A DNA stretch of 64,000 nucleotides, taken from NCBI RefSeq assembly GCF_014645355.1, contig NZ_BMLS01000007.1:1-64000 (forward strand). Direction: 5' to 3'. The stretch's first letter is position 1; each line of letters opens with the position of its first letter. This DNA is from Bowmanella pacifica (GTDB taxonomy: Bacteria > Pseudomonadota > Gammaproteobacteria > Enterobacterales > Alteromonadaceae). The notes under the pieces were generated by a model. That model had not been told where the DNA came from, did not search any database, and saw only the letters and a program-made list of their open reading frames with translations. Positions 35,232-43,874 of the stretch are shown piece by piece. The position numbers were made by a program, and so were the translations under genes.

Positions 35232-35728
35232 ACGCCAATCCCCTCGCAGCGCTCAAAGACATTCATCTACCCGACCCGGTCAGTGCCTGGCCACCTGCTT
35301 ATGGGTGGTGGCTGCTGGCAGCCGTGATTTTAGCGCTGTTGATCTTCACAGTCAGAACCCTTGTGGCTGCCCGGCGCAAAAAGCTGGCAATTAGACAGGC
35401 GCAGGCCGAACTGGCCAGCCTGGATCTGACTCAACCCCACTGGCCGGATAGCCTTAACAGTCTGCTTAAACGTTTAACCTTGACCTATTTACCCCGTGAA
35501 GCCAGTGCCAGCTTGCACCAGCAAGCCTGGTTAGACCTACTGGCCAGTTTGCTTCCGCAAAAACGCCGGGAGGCATTTATCCGCGACTATCAGCCGCTGT
35601 TGGATAATCTCTATCGGGCCGATGCCAAACTGGACAATGCCGAGCACTACCGGGACCTGGCCAAGCAGTGGATAAACCAGGCATTGCCACCGTCGAAAAA
35701 ACGCTTACGGGAGGCAGGCCATGTTTGA
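35228..35728 (+). CDS. DUF4381 membrane protein
   Basis: 166 residues from ATG 35228, which overlaps the DUF58 stop (ATGA). DIHLPDPVSAWPPAYGWWLL is the DUF4381 opening, with a single membrane helix at about 24-45 followed by a charged arginine-rich stretch and a helical cytoplasmic domain. Such proteins occur between DUF58 and the VWA genes in the Bat-type locus. An in-frame upstream ATG at 35162 lies inside the DUF58 gene and is unlikely. Confidence 0.9.
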   Translation: MNANPLAALKDIHLPDPVSAWPPAYGWWLLAAVILALLIFTVRTLVAARRKKLAIRQAQAELASLDLTQPHWPDSLNSLLKRLTLTYLPREASASLHQQAWLDLLASLLPQKRREAFIRDYQPLLDNLYRADAKLDNAEHYRDLAKQWINQALPPSKKRLREAGHV

Positions 35729-36722
35729 GTTTGCCTGGCTTTGGGCGCTGTTGGCGCTGCCACTGCCGTTTTTATTTCGTTTATTACCAGAGCGGCACAA
35801 GGGCCAAAGCGCCGCCCTACGGGTACCGCATCTGGACGCCAGCTTTGTCGGCTCCACGCGCAAAACCGGCAGTAGCCGCGGTCGTTTGGTGATGGCTACG
35901 CTTGCCTGGTTATGTCTGGTGCTGGCGGCCGCCCGTCCGCAGTGGCTGGGTGAGCCGGTCAATGTACCTGCCGAGGGGCGCGATCTGATGATTGCGGTGG
36001 ACTTGTCCGGCTCCATGAAAGTGGAAGATATGCAGGTCAATGGCCGCACCGTTGACCGTTTGGTGATGATTAAACATGTATTGGGTGAATTTATTCAGCG
36101 CCGGGTGGGTGACCGTTTGGGGCTGATTCTGTTTGCCGATACCGCCTATTTGCAAGCGCCTTTGACCTATGACCGGGAAACCGTGCATCAACTGCTGGAT
36201 GAAGCCGTCATCGGCCTGGTGGGTGAACAAACCGCCATTGGCGATGCGGTAGGCCTGGCGGTGAAACGTTTTGAGGCGCGCAAAGAGTCCAACCGGGTGC
36301 TGATACTGTTAACCGACGGCCAGAATACCGCCGGTAACATTACCCCCAGGCAGGCAAATGACCTGGCCATTCAGCACAATATCACTGTGTATACCATTGG
36401 CGTGGGTGCTGACAGCATGCTGGTACAAAGCTTCTTTGGCACCCGCCAGGTTAATCCCTCGCAGGAATTGGACGAGAACATGCTGACCGAACTGGCGCAA
36501 AGTACCGGCGGGCAGTATTTCCGCGCCCGCGATACCCAGGGGTTGGAAGCCATTTATGCCAGATTGGATGAGCTGGAACCCGTGGCCCGGGAAAGCCGTC
36601 AAATGCGACCGCAAACCGCCCTGTTCTATTACCCTCTGGCATTGGCACTGGCGTTGACCGTCTTGTTGAGCCTGAGTCCAATAGGACGCTGGTTGATGAA
36701 TTTATCCAGGAGGAGCGCATAA
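35721..36722 (+). CDS. VWA-domain membrane protein (BatA-like)
   Basis: 333 residues. Two N-terminal hydrophobic segments (about 5-20 and 56-72) precede a von Willebrand A domain. The MIDAS metal site is DLSGS at residues 94-98, with later TDGQNTAGN near 198. One C-terminal membrane helix (about 300-320) follows, so the VWA domain faces one side while both ends are anchored. It overlaps DUF4381 by 8 bases and the next gene by 1 base. It is proposed to form a complex with BatB and MoxR. Confidence 0.93.
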   Translation: MFEFAWLWALLALPLPFLFRLLPERHKGQSAALRVPHLDASFVGSTRKTGSSRGRLVMATLAWLCLVLAAARPQWLGEPVNVPAEGRDLMIAVDLSGSMKVEDMQVNGRTVDRLVMIKHVLGEFIQRRVGDRLGLILFADTAYLQAPLTYDRETVHQLLDEAVIGLVGEQTAIGDAVGLAVKRFEARKESNRVLILLTDGQNTAGNITPRQANDLAIQHNITVYTIGVGADSMLVQSFFGTRQVNPSQELDENMLTELAQSTGGQYFRARDTQGLEAIYARLDELEPVARESRQMRPQTALFYYPLALALALTVLLSLSPIGRWLMNLSRRSA

Positions 36723-38521
36723 TGGACTTCAGTCAGTTTCATTTTCTGCGCCCAGGCTGGTTACTGGCGCTACTGCCGCTGCTGGCACTATTGTTGTCGC
36801 TGCGCTATCTGGGTCGTCACCAATCCGGTTGGCAAGGGGTGCTCGCCGGGCATTTATACCGGCATCTGGTCACCGATGCGGCTACCAGCAAGCAACGACC
36901 ACCGCTCAGTTTATTAGCATTGGGCTGGTTATTGGCAGTAGTGGCTCTGGCGGGCCCTACCTGGGAAAAGCTGCCTCAGCCGGTTTTTCAGTTGCACACA
37001 GGTAAAGTGGTAGTGATGGATATGTCGTTGTCTATGCGCGCCACCGACGTCAGCCCAGACCGATTGACCCGCGCCCGCTACAAGGCCATGGATTTAGTCA
37101 ATGCCATTGGCGAGGGCGAAACCGGTTTGGTTGCCTATGCCGGAGAGGCCTTTACCATCAGCCCGTTAAGCTCCGATGCGCAAACCCTGAATACCCTAAT
37201 TCCGAGCCTGGCCCCGGAGATTATGCCGGTGCCAGGTAGTGAGCCCACCGAAGGGCTGCGTCAGGCCATTGAGCTATTGAGTAATGCTGGTTACCAGCAA
37301 GGCGAAATATTTTGGATCACAGATGGTGTTGAGCCCAGCCAGGTAGCGCCCATAACCCATTTGATTGGTGAGACCCCATTTCGCTTATCCATTCTGGCGG
37401 TAGGTAGCGACGAAGGCGCACCGATTAAACTCACCAACGGTGAACTGCTTAAACAAAGCGATGGCAGTATAGTGATCCCGCGTTTGGACGAAAGCAATTT
37501 ACAGCTTCTGGCCGACAAAGGTCACGGACGATACGTGCGACTGCAGTCCAATGACAGAGATATCGAATACCTCACCAGTCAGGAGCTACTCTCAAGAGAC
37601 ACCGATGAGGAACAACAGCAGCAAGCCGGCGACCAATGGCAAGAAGCCGGTCCCTATCTTGCGTTGCTATTATTACCACTGGCCGCTTACGGCTTCAGAC
37701 GGGGTATTTTGAGCCTGGCAACAGTGATGTTACTGGTCAGCCCAATGATAAGTAAGCCTGCTTATGCCGGTGTATGGGACGATTTATGGCAACGCGGCGA
37801 CCAGCAAGGCGCCAGGTCTTTTGCTAATAAAGACTACGAACAGGCCGCCAAGCAATTCAGTGACCCTATGTGGAAAGGCAGCAGCTTATATAAAAACGGC
37901 GACTTCCAGGGCGCCCTTGATGCCTTTTCCAAAATGGACACGCCTCAAGCTCTGTATAACCAAGGCAATGCTTTGGCTCACATGGGCGAGTTAGACCAAG
38001 CCATAGACGCCTATGCAAAGGCACTTAAGGTCGATCCTAACAACGAAGATGCCAAAGCCAATAAAGCCTTGCTGGAGCAGATGAAAAAGCAGCAGGAGCA
38101 GCAACAACAGCAATCATCTAACAGTCAGCCGCAGGATCAGCAAAACGAAAAGCAGGATCAACAACAGCAAGATCAGCAGCAACAAGGTGAGCAAGACGGT
38201 CAACAGCAGGAGTCTGAGCAAAATCAACAGCAGGACGACCCGCAGCAAGGCGATCAGCAACAGCAGGATCAACAAGACCAGCAAGAACAACAATCAGAGC
38301 AGCAGTCCGACGAACAGCAGGATGGCGAACAACAGCAATCACAAGCCGAGGCCCAAGACACGCCATCGACACAGGAAGAACGTGAGGAGCAGCAGCGCCT
38401 GCAAAATCTGCTGCGTAAGGTGCCGGATGATCCCGCTTACCTGTTAAAAAGAAAGATGCTGCTGGAAAATCAGCAGCGCCGTCGTCATAGCCTGCCTAAC
38501 CGAGTTCAAAGGAATTGGTGA
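36722..38521 (+). CDS. VWA/TPR protein, BatB-BatC fusion, with Gln-rich tail
   Basis: 599 residues. A hydrophobic N-terminus and a second segment near 60-80 lead to a VWA domain with MIDAS site DMSLS at 100-104. Membrane segments lie near 310-350. A TPR pair (about 375-455, GNALAHMGELDQAIDAYAKAL is its core) follows, then about 100 residues almost wholly Gln/Asp/Glu/Ser (about 455-555), with a basic C-terminus. BatB and BatC are often separate genes; here they are fused. The Gln tract is encoded by CAG/CAA runs (38090-38350). Its stop overlaps the next ATG. Confidence 0.92.
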   Translation: MDFSQFHFLRPGWLLALLPLLALLLSLRYLGRHQSGWQGVLAGHLYRHLVTDAATSKQRPPLSLLALGWLLAVVALAGPTWEKLPQPVFQLHTGKVVVMDMSLSMRATDVSPDRLTRARYKAMDLVNAIGEGETGLVAYAGEAFTISPLSSDAQTLNTLIPSLAPEIMPVPGSEPTEGLRQAIELLSNAGYQQGEIFWITDGVEPSQVAPITHLIGETPFRLSILAVGSDEGAPIKLTNGELLKQSDGSIVIPRLDESNLQLLADKGHGRYVRLQSNDRDIEYLTSQELLSRDTDEEQQQQAGDQWQEAGPYLALLLLPLAAYGFRRGILSLATVMLLVSPMISKPAYAGVWDDLWQRGDQQGARSFANKDYEQAAKQFSDPMWKGSSLYKNGDFQGALDAFSKMDTPQALYNQGNALAHMGELDQAIDAYAKALKVDPNNEDAKANKALLEQMKKQQEQQQQQSSNSQPQDQQNEKQDQQQQDQQQQGEQDGQQQESEQNQQQDDPQQGDQQQQDQQDQQEQQSEQQSDEQQDGEQQQSQAEAQDTPSTQEEREEQQRLQNLLRKVPDDPAYLLKRKMLLENQQRRRHSLPNRVQRNW

Positions 38522-40236
38522 TGCAATCAGTATTCGTTAAAACCACGTTTTCCGTTTTCTTAGTTGTATTGGCCAGCCTGATGCTGAGCCAAACAGCCAT
38601 TGCCGATGTTACCGAAGTGCATGCCACAGTGGATAAAAACCCCGCCATGGTGGATGAAGGTATCGTCCTTGAAGTAACCGCCAACGACTCGGTGGACAAC
38701 AATAAGTTTGACCCCTCGCCCTTACTTAAAGACTTTGTAGTGGGAAGAACTTCGGTCAGCACTCAAACCCAGATCGTTAACTTTGATATGACCCGCACCA
38801 CTAAGTGGACCACCCATTTGATCCCCCGTGATGCGGGACGTTTCCAGATCCCAGCGTTTGAGATTGACGGTGTGCGCAGCCAGCCGATTAATCTGATGGT
38901 GCTACCGGCCAGTTCCGCAACCCGCGGGCAAGCGCGGGATATCTATATTGATACTAAAGCCGACCTCAACCAGGTGTATCTGCAACAGCAAATCCACTAC
39001 ACAGTTAAACTCTATCTGGCCAGGGATCTGCAACGCGGCAGTCTGTCCGCACCCAAGTTAGAAGGGGCAGATATTCGTCAGATAGGTAAAGACAAAGAAT
39101 ACAGCGAAATTGACAATGGCCAGCGCTACCGGGTCATCGAGCGTCGTTTTGCCATTATCCCGCAAACCAGTGGCAAGTTTACCATTGAAGGCCCATTGTT
39201 TGACGGTGAGGTGGTAGAGCGCAACAGTCAGTCTTTTGGCTTTTTCAATCAGACTAAAACCATTACCAGAGTAGGTCCGGCTATTGAGGTAGAGGTGCTG
39301 CCGATTCCTGCGGCTTATCCGCATCCCTGGCTGCCCAGTGAATACGTGGAACTGCATGAAGAATGGCAAGGCAGCGGCAAAGCGTACCGGGTGGGTGAGC
39401 CTATAACCCGCACGATCACATTGACGGCCTTGGGGGTAGTAGAAGAACAACTGCCAGCCATTAACACCCAATACCCTGATTCGGTGAAAACCTATCCGGA
39501 TCAAGCCAACAACACCACGGTAGAAAAAGATGATACCTTGGTTGCTCAGCGCACTGAATCGGTGGCCATTATTCCATCCAGTGCAGGTGAATTGAGGTTA
39601 CCTGAAGTGCGTATCCCCTGGTTTAATATCGTTACACGTCAAACCGAGTTCGCCACACTGCCTGCGAAAACCATTCAAATAGAACCGGCAGCAGCTGGCA
39701 CCCAAACCCTGGCGCCGGCACCTATCGCCCCCAGCCAGCCAAGCCCAGGTGACGATCAAGTGATGCCTGAAGATGGCCATCCTGGAGTGGTATTGCCAAA
39801 CAATAATAGTTGGTGGTCGGTCAGTAGCACGGTGCTGCTGATTTTGTGGCTGTTGACGCTGGCACTTTGGTGGTGGCAGAACCGAGCACAACCTAAGCGC
39901 GCTGTTGTGCCAACAAAAAATGATATAGAAGATCAAGCCTGGCAACGTCTGATACAGGCTCTGAAGAACAAAGACAGTCAGCAAACTGTGCAATCTCTGA
40001 CACGTTGGCTTAACCTGCATCTGGGGACGCGCGGCAGCTTAGCCCAATGCCGGGAGCACATAAAAGACACCAAGCTTAATACCGCCATTGAACAATTACT
40101 CGCCAGCCGCTATGCAGAGCATGGCAGCGGCTGGGATGCCGATGGACTCAAGGCAGCATTAACCGCACTGCGCAAGGAGCATAAGCGGCGAAAACAGCGC
40201 CCGGGCGAGGGCCTGGCCACTTTGCATATCGCCTGA
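38521..40236 (+). CDS. BatD-family protein
   Basis: 571 residues from ATG 38521, which overlaps the previous stop (TGATG) and has AAAGGAA upstream; an in-frame TTG 6 bases before is unlikely. A signal peptide ends AIADV. Repeated beta-domains follow, with periodic IPAFEIDG-like segments typical of BatD/DUF3676. A C-terminal membrane helix (about 428-448) and a cytoplasmic basic tail complete it. It is the last gene of the moxR operon. It probably presents the complex to the periplasm. Confidence 0.9.
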   Translation: MQSVFVKTTFSVFLVVLASLMLSQTAIADVTEVHATVDKNPAMVDEGIVLEVTANDSVDNNKFDPSPLLKDFVVGRTSVSTQTQIVNFDMTRTTKWTTHLIPRDAGRFQIPAFEIDGVRSQPINLMVLPASSATRGQARDIYIDTKADLNQVYLQQQIHYTVKLYLARDLQRGSLSAPKLEGADIRQIGKDKEYSEIDNGQRYRVIERRFAIIPQTSGKFTIEGPLFDGEVVERNSQSFGFFNQTKTITRVGPAIEVEVLPIPAAYPHPWLPSEYVELHEEWQGSGKAYRVGEPITRTITLTALGVVEEQLPAINTQYPDSVKTYPDQANNTTVEKDDTLVAQRTESVAIIPSSAGELRLPEVRIPWFNIVTRQTEFATLPAKTIQIEPAAAGTQTLAPAPIAPSQPSPGDDQVMPEDGHPGVVLPNNNSWWSVSSTVLLILWLLTLALWWWQNRAQPKRAVVPTKNDIEDQAWQRLIQALKNKDSQQTVQSLTRWLNLHLGTRGSLAQCREHIKDTKLNTAIEQLLASRYAEHGSGWDADGLKAALTALRKEHKRRKQRPGEGLATLHIA

Positions 40237-40266
40237 TAACAACGATAACAACCTTAGGAGCCCCCT

Positions 40267-42108
40267 ATGCAACCTCAACGTTTTTTCCAAGCCAGTCTGA
40301 TTGCACTGGCGATCAGCGCTTGCAGCCCAGCAGAGCCACCCAAACAACATGCAGAACCAGCCGGCACCTCGGCCATGGCCAGTCAGTCTGAGTCCGAGCG
40401 CCTGGCGGCATTTTTTGCACAAAGCTACAAGGAGGACTTACAGCGTTCTCCGATGACACAAAGCTATCGCGGATTGAAATGGGACTACGGTAAATGGGAT
40501 GACGTTTCAGAACAGGCAGCAGAGCGTGAAGCCGCCTTGTATACCCAGCGCCTGAGTCAGGTTGCGCAGTTTGACATGAGCCAGCTGAGCGAACAGGAAA
40601 AGTTGAGCCTGACCTTGTATCGTCTGGATCTGGAGCGCAAGCTGGCCAATGATAAGTTCCGTCATCATAGCTATATTATGGATCAGTTCAGCGCCTGGCA
40701 TACCCTGGTACCCAGCTTTCTGATCAATATTCATCGTATTACTGACAGCAGTGATGCCAACGCTTACGTTGCCCGTTTAGATGCGGTTAAACCCTTATTT
40801 GAGCAAGTGATTGAGCAATTAAAGATCCGTGAAAAGCTCGGCGTTTTCCCGCCTAAGTGGTCTTATGATCAAATGGTTGTGGCTTCACAAAACGTAATCA
40901 GTGGTGCGCCGTTTGATGACACCGAGGCTAACTCCACCATTTGGAACGACTTCAGCACCAAGCTGGACGCCTTGAATCTGCCTGAAGCAGACAAACAGTC
41001 CTTATTGGATGCCGCCAAGCGGGCCTTATTGGAAAAAGTTAAACCGGCCTATGAACTGATGATTGCCGAACTTAAACATCAGCAAGCACTCTCCCCTGCT
41101 GGTGACGGTGTATGGCGCCTGCCGGATGGCGATAGTTGGTATGACAATCGACTGAACTGGTTTACCACCACAGATTTAAACGCCGAACAAGTGCATCAGT
41201 TAGGCCTTGAGAATGTGCAGCGCATTCACCAACAAATGCGCCAGATCATGAAGAAGGTAAATTTTGAGGGCGACCTGCCGGCCTTCTTTGAATTTATGCG
41301 CACCGACCCGCAATTCTATTATCCCAACACGGATGAAGGCCGGGCACAGTATCTGAGTGAAGCAAAAAAACTGATAGATATCATGGGCGAGCAGCTACCG
41401 GATTACTTTGGTCTGATTCCACAATCCGACATGATCGTCAAACGGGTAGAAGCATTCAGAGAGAAATCCGCCGGCAAAGCCTTTTATCAAAGCCCGGCAC
41501 AAGATGGCAGTCGTCCGGGAATTTATTACGCCAATCTGTACGATATGAATAATATGCCCATCTATCAGATGGAAGCCTTGGCCTATCACGAAGGGATCCC
41601 AGGCCACCATATGCAACGTGCCATTACCCAGGAGCTGCAAGGCATACCTGACTTTCAAAAGTATGCCTCGTTCACGGCCTACACCGAAGGTTGGGGACTG
41701 TATACCGAAGAGCTGGCCAAAGACATGGGCTTCTATCAGGATCCTTATTCCGACTTTGGTCGTTTAGCCATGGAACTGTGGCGCGCCTGTCGCCTGGTGG
41801 TCGACACCGGTATGCACAGCAAGAAGTGGAGTCGCGAACAGGCCATTCAGTATCTGTTGGACAATACCCCCAACCCCAAAGGAGATGTGGTAAAAGCCAT
41901 TGAACGTTATATTGCCATGCCAGGGCAAGCCACCGCCTATATGGTAGGTAAGTTGAAGATCATGCAATTGCGACAAGAGGCCATGGACGAACTGGGCGAT
42001 AAGTTTGATTTTCGCGGTTTCCATGATGAAGTGCTGAAAAACGGCCCCCTGCCACTGAATTTACTGGAAGCTAACGTCAAGACCTGGGTAGCAAAACAAA
42101 AGGTCTGA
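40267..42108 (+). CDS. DUF885 zinc-peptidase-like lipoprotein
   Basis: 613 residues. A lipobox (AISAC, Cys19) directs it to the envelope. HEGIPGHHMQ at 441-450 is the metal-binding HExxxxHH motif, and the following YTEGWGLYTEELA supplies a further ligand. PGQATAYMVGKLKIMQLR is the C-terminal signature of DUF885, and the fold resembles M2/M3-like zinc peptidases. It stands alone 30 bases after the BatD gene, but an intrinsic terminator follows. The substrate is unknown; a peptidase is inferred from motifs. Confidence 0.92.
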   Translation: MQPQRFFQASLIALAISACSPAEPPKQHAEPAGTSAMASQSESERLAAFFAQSYKEDLQRSPMTQSYRGLKWDYGKWDDVSEQAAEREAALYTQRLSQVAQFDMSQLSEQEKLSLTLYRLDLERKLANDKFRHHSYIMDQFSAWHTLVPSFLINIHRITDSSDANAYVARLDAVKPLFEQVIEQLKIREKLGVFPPKWSYDQMVVASQNVISGAPFDDTEANSTIWNDFSTKLDALNLPEADKQSLLDAAKRALLEKVKPAYELMIAELKHQQALSPAGDGVWRLPDGDSWYDNRLNWFTTTDLNAEQVHQLGLENVQRIHQQMRQIMKKVNFEGDLPAFFEFMRTDPQFYYPNTDEGRAQYLSEAKKLIDIMGEQLPDYFGLIPQSDMIVKRVEAFREKSAGKAFYQSPAQDGSRPGIYYANLYDMNNMPIYQMEALAYHEGIPGHHMQRAITQELQGIPDFQKYASFTAYTEGWGLYTEELAKDMGFYQDPYSDFGRLAMELWRACRLVVDTGMHSKKWSREQAIQYLLDNTPNPKGDVVKAIERYIAMPGQATAYMVGKLKIMQLRQEAMDELGDKFDFRGFHDEVLKNGPLPLNLLEANVKTWVAKQKV

Positions 42109-42117
42109 TAAGCACAG

Positions 42118-42142
42118 AAAAGTCCGGTCATACCGGACTTTT
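42118..42142 (+). terminator. Terminator after DUF885 gene
   Basis: An 11-bp stem (AAAAGTCCGGT/ACCGGACTTTT) with a 3-base loop ending in TTTT. Begins 10 bases after the stop codon. Confidence 0.92.
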
Positions 42143-42203
42143 CTAATTTTGCCGCTCTTATACACTTATTATTTGCCTTGATTGCAAAGGAATCTTCTTA
42201 GCA

Positions 42204-42761
42204 ATGTTTTTTCGAAAGCAAAGTCCGCCTGCCTCGGTCAATGCAGACATGGCAACAAAACAGCAACGTTATGAAGCGCTAGTGCAGGCCCTTCATGGCG
42301 ATATATACAGATATGCATACTGGTTGGTGGGAAATAAAGCCGTCGCCGAGGACATAGTGCAGGAAACCTTTCTGCGCGCCTGGAAGTCATTGGATTCCTT
42401 ATTGGATGAAAAGGCCGCCAAGTCCTGGTTGATCACTATTCTTCGCCGTGAAAACGCCCGTCGTTTCGAGCGTAAACAATTTGATTTGGTTGATATGGAT
42501 GACTATAGCCTGGCGGATGACGGCCCGGATCAGGATGCCCAGCTACAACAACGGGAAATTCATCAACTTATCGCATCATTGGCGGAAGAATATCGTGAAC
42601 CTTTGATGTTACAGGTGATATTTGGCTACAGCGGAGAGGAAATAGCCGAGCAACTGGCCCTTAACAAGAACACCGTGATGACCCGCTTGTTCAGAGCCAG
42701 AAACCAAATCAAAGATGCCCTTGAACAGGCATCTGCACGCCGAGGACGTAAAAATGGATGA
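42204..42761 (+). CDS. ECF-type RNA polymerase sigma factor
   Basis: 185 residues. Region 2 has YWLVGNKAVAEDIVQETFLRAWKSL, with the -10 recognition helix; the linker is acidic (DDGPDQDAQ). Region 4 contains EYREPLMLQVIFGYSGEEIAEQLALNKNTVMTRLFRAR, a clear helix-turn-helix. Length is normal for ECF factors. The stop overlaps the DUF3379 gene start, which suggests that the neighbour regulates it. The target regulon is not visible. Confidence 0.94.
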   Translation: MFFRKQSPPASVNADMATKQQRYEALVQALHGDIYRYAYWLVGNKAVAEDIVQETFLRAWKSLDSLLDEKAAKSWLITILRRENARRFERKQFDLVDMDDYSLADDGPDQDAQLQQREIHQLIASLAEEYREPLMLQVIFGYSGEEIAEQLALNKNTVMTRLFRARNQIKDALEQASARRGRKNG

Positions 42762-43455
42762 TTTAGAATTTCGCCGCGCCATTTATGCCGATCCTCATCA
42801 ACATGACGAAAGGCTCAAACAGGCGGCTGCACAGGATCCCGCCAAAGCCCAGGCTTGGCAGGAAGCCAAATGGTTGGATGAAAAAGTGCAAAAAGCGGCC
42901 CAAGTGGCCGTACCTGATGGGCTAGCTCAGCGTTTGTTGCTGCGCCAATCCATGCAAGCTTATCGTCAGCAAAAACAGCAACGACACTGGTATATGGGGC
43001 TTGCCGCCTCATTGCTGTTGATGGTGGGGTTAACCTTTACCTTCTGGCAACCCGGCCAGGTGGATGTGGCAGAAAATGCATTGGCGCATATTTACCATGA
43101 ACATAAGGCCCTGGAGGTAGATGAGAACCTCAGCCTTGCTCAGGTCAATGCCAAACTGGCCAGCTTTGGTGGCGAGTTTGTGGCCGATATAGGTAAAGTC
43201 TATTACGCCAATTTTTGCGACTTCAAAAACACCAAGAGCCTGCATATGGTGCTGGACAGTCCTGAGGGTAAAATCACGGTTTTTATTGTGCCACACAATG
43301 AAAAGCAGAAGCTGTCTGAACGCTTCAGCAACCATGAATACCAGGGCAAGACGCTCAATATGCAGCGGGCCAGTTTGATTCTGGTCGGCAATAAGCAGCA
43401 AAAATTGTCGTCACTGGAAGAAAGCCTGAAAGCCAAACTTCGCTTTTCGGCCTGA
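42754..43455 (+). CDS. DUF3379 membrane protein, probable anti-sigma partner
   Basis: About 233 residues from ATG 42754, which overlaps the sigma stop by 8 bases. The N-terminal 80 residues are cytosolic and helical (DLEFRRAIYADP opens the domain), then comes one membrane helix (about 86-107). The periplasmic part contains CDFKNTKSLHMVLDSPEGKI. This domain order and coupling to an ECF sigma gene is that of an anti-sigma factor. DUF3379 is known as an ECF partner in Alteromonadales-like genomes; direct sigma binding is inference. Confidence 0.88.
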   Translation: MDDLEFRRAIYADPHQHDERLKQAAAQDPAKAQAWQEAKWLDEKVQKAAQVAVPDGLAQRLLLRQSMQAYRQQKQQRHWYMGLAASLLLMVGLTFTFWQPGQVDVAENALAHIYHEHKALEVDENLSLAQVNAKLASFGGEFVADIGKVYYANFCDFKNTKSLHMVLDSPEGKITVFIVPHNEKQKLSERFSNHEYQGKTLNMQRASLILVGNKQQKLSSLEESLKAKLRFSA

Positions 43456-43468
43456 CAAGGTATTAAGT

Positions 43469-43490
43469 GGGGCCCTTGCGGCCCCTTCTT
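43469..43490 (+). terminator. Terminator after DUF3379 gene
   Basis: A GGGGCC/GGCCCC stem with a 5-base loop followed by TTCTT. Begins 14 bases after the stop. Confidence 0.8.
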
Positions 43491-43593
43491 ACTCGCTTTG
43501 AAGACCCGTTAACAAATAATTTAAGTTTGGCAGTTGACAGATTTTTATGCTGTTGGCAAAGTACCCCCTTAACCCCCGCACCGGAGAAGGCCA

Positions 43594-43701
43594 ATGAACA
43601 AGTCAGCGTCCTCTAAGCAGATGATCCTCTGCGTTGCTGATATTGCGTCCAGGCTCCCGGTGATTTGTTCCATTGCTCGAATTTGCCGATTTATTCGATA
43701 A
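43594..43701 (+). CDS. Short ORF in the MATE leader
   Basis: A 35-codon frame beginning MNKSASSKQMILCVADIASR, with GGAGAAGG 5 bases before the ATG. It ends inside the stem-loop at 43652-43719, about 170 bases before the MATE start. It looks like a leader peptide or an accidental frame. The good ribosome site makes translation plausible, and no family is recognised. Confidence 0.4.
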   Translation: MNKSASSKQMILCVADIASRLPVICSIARICRFIR

Positions 43702-43719
43702 CAAATTTGCGCGGGAGCC
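43652..43719 (+). promoter_or_regulatory. Three-tier stem-loop upstream of MATE exporter
   Basis: GGCTCCCG (43652-43659) pairs with CGGGAGCC (43712-43719). Inside it ATTTGTT (43663-43669) pairs with AACAAAT (43700-43706), and TCGAAT (43677-43682) pairs with ATTCGA (43693-43698). The three nested helices with internal loops resemble a cis-regulatory RNA. No T-run follows. No known riboswitch class is recognised. Confidence 0.6.
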
Positions 43720-43874
43720 CCGCTAAATTACTTAGCAATCCTTAACTAAATCCGGGCTTTTTGCCCAACCTTTTTCTTGCTCAGGCATTGATCCGCCTGT
43801 CGACCTTGGTACTTGTGCACTCACAAGATCCTGGCCGGCCCGGCGCTTCTCGCTTTTTATTATTTGGAACAGTT

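Noticed and set aside
37970-38460. Repetitive CAG/CAA tract as a repeat or CRISPR-like element
   Set aside because: It lies in frame within the BatB/BatC gene and is a coding low-complexity tract without spacers.
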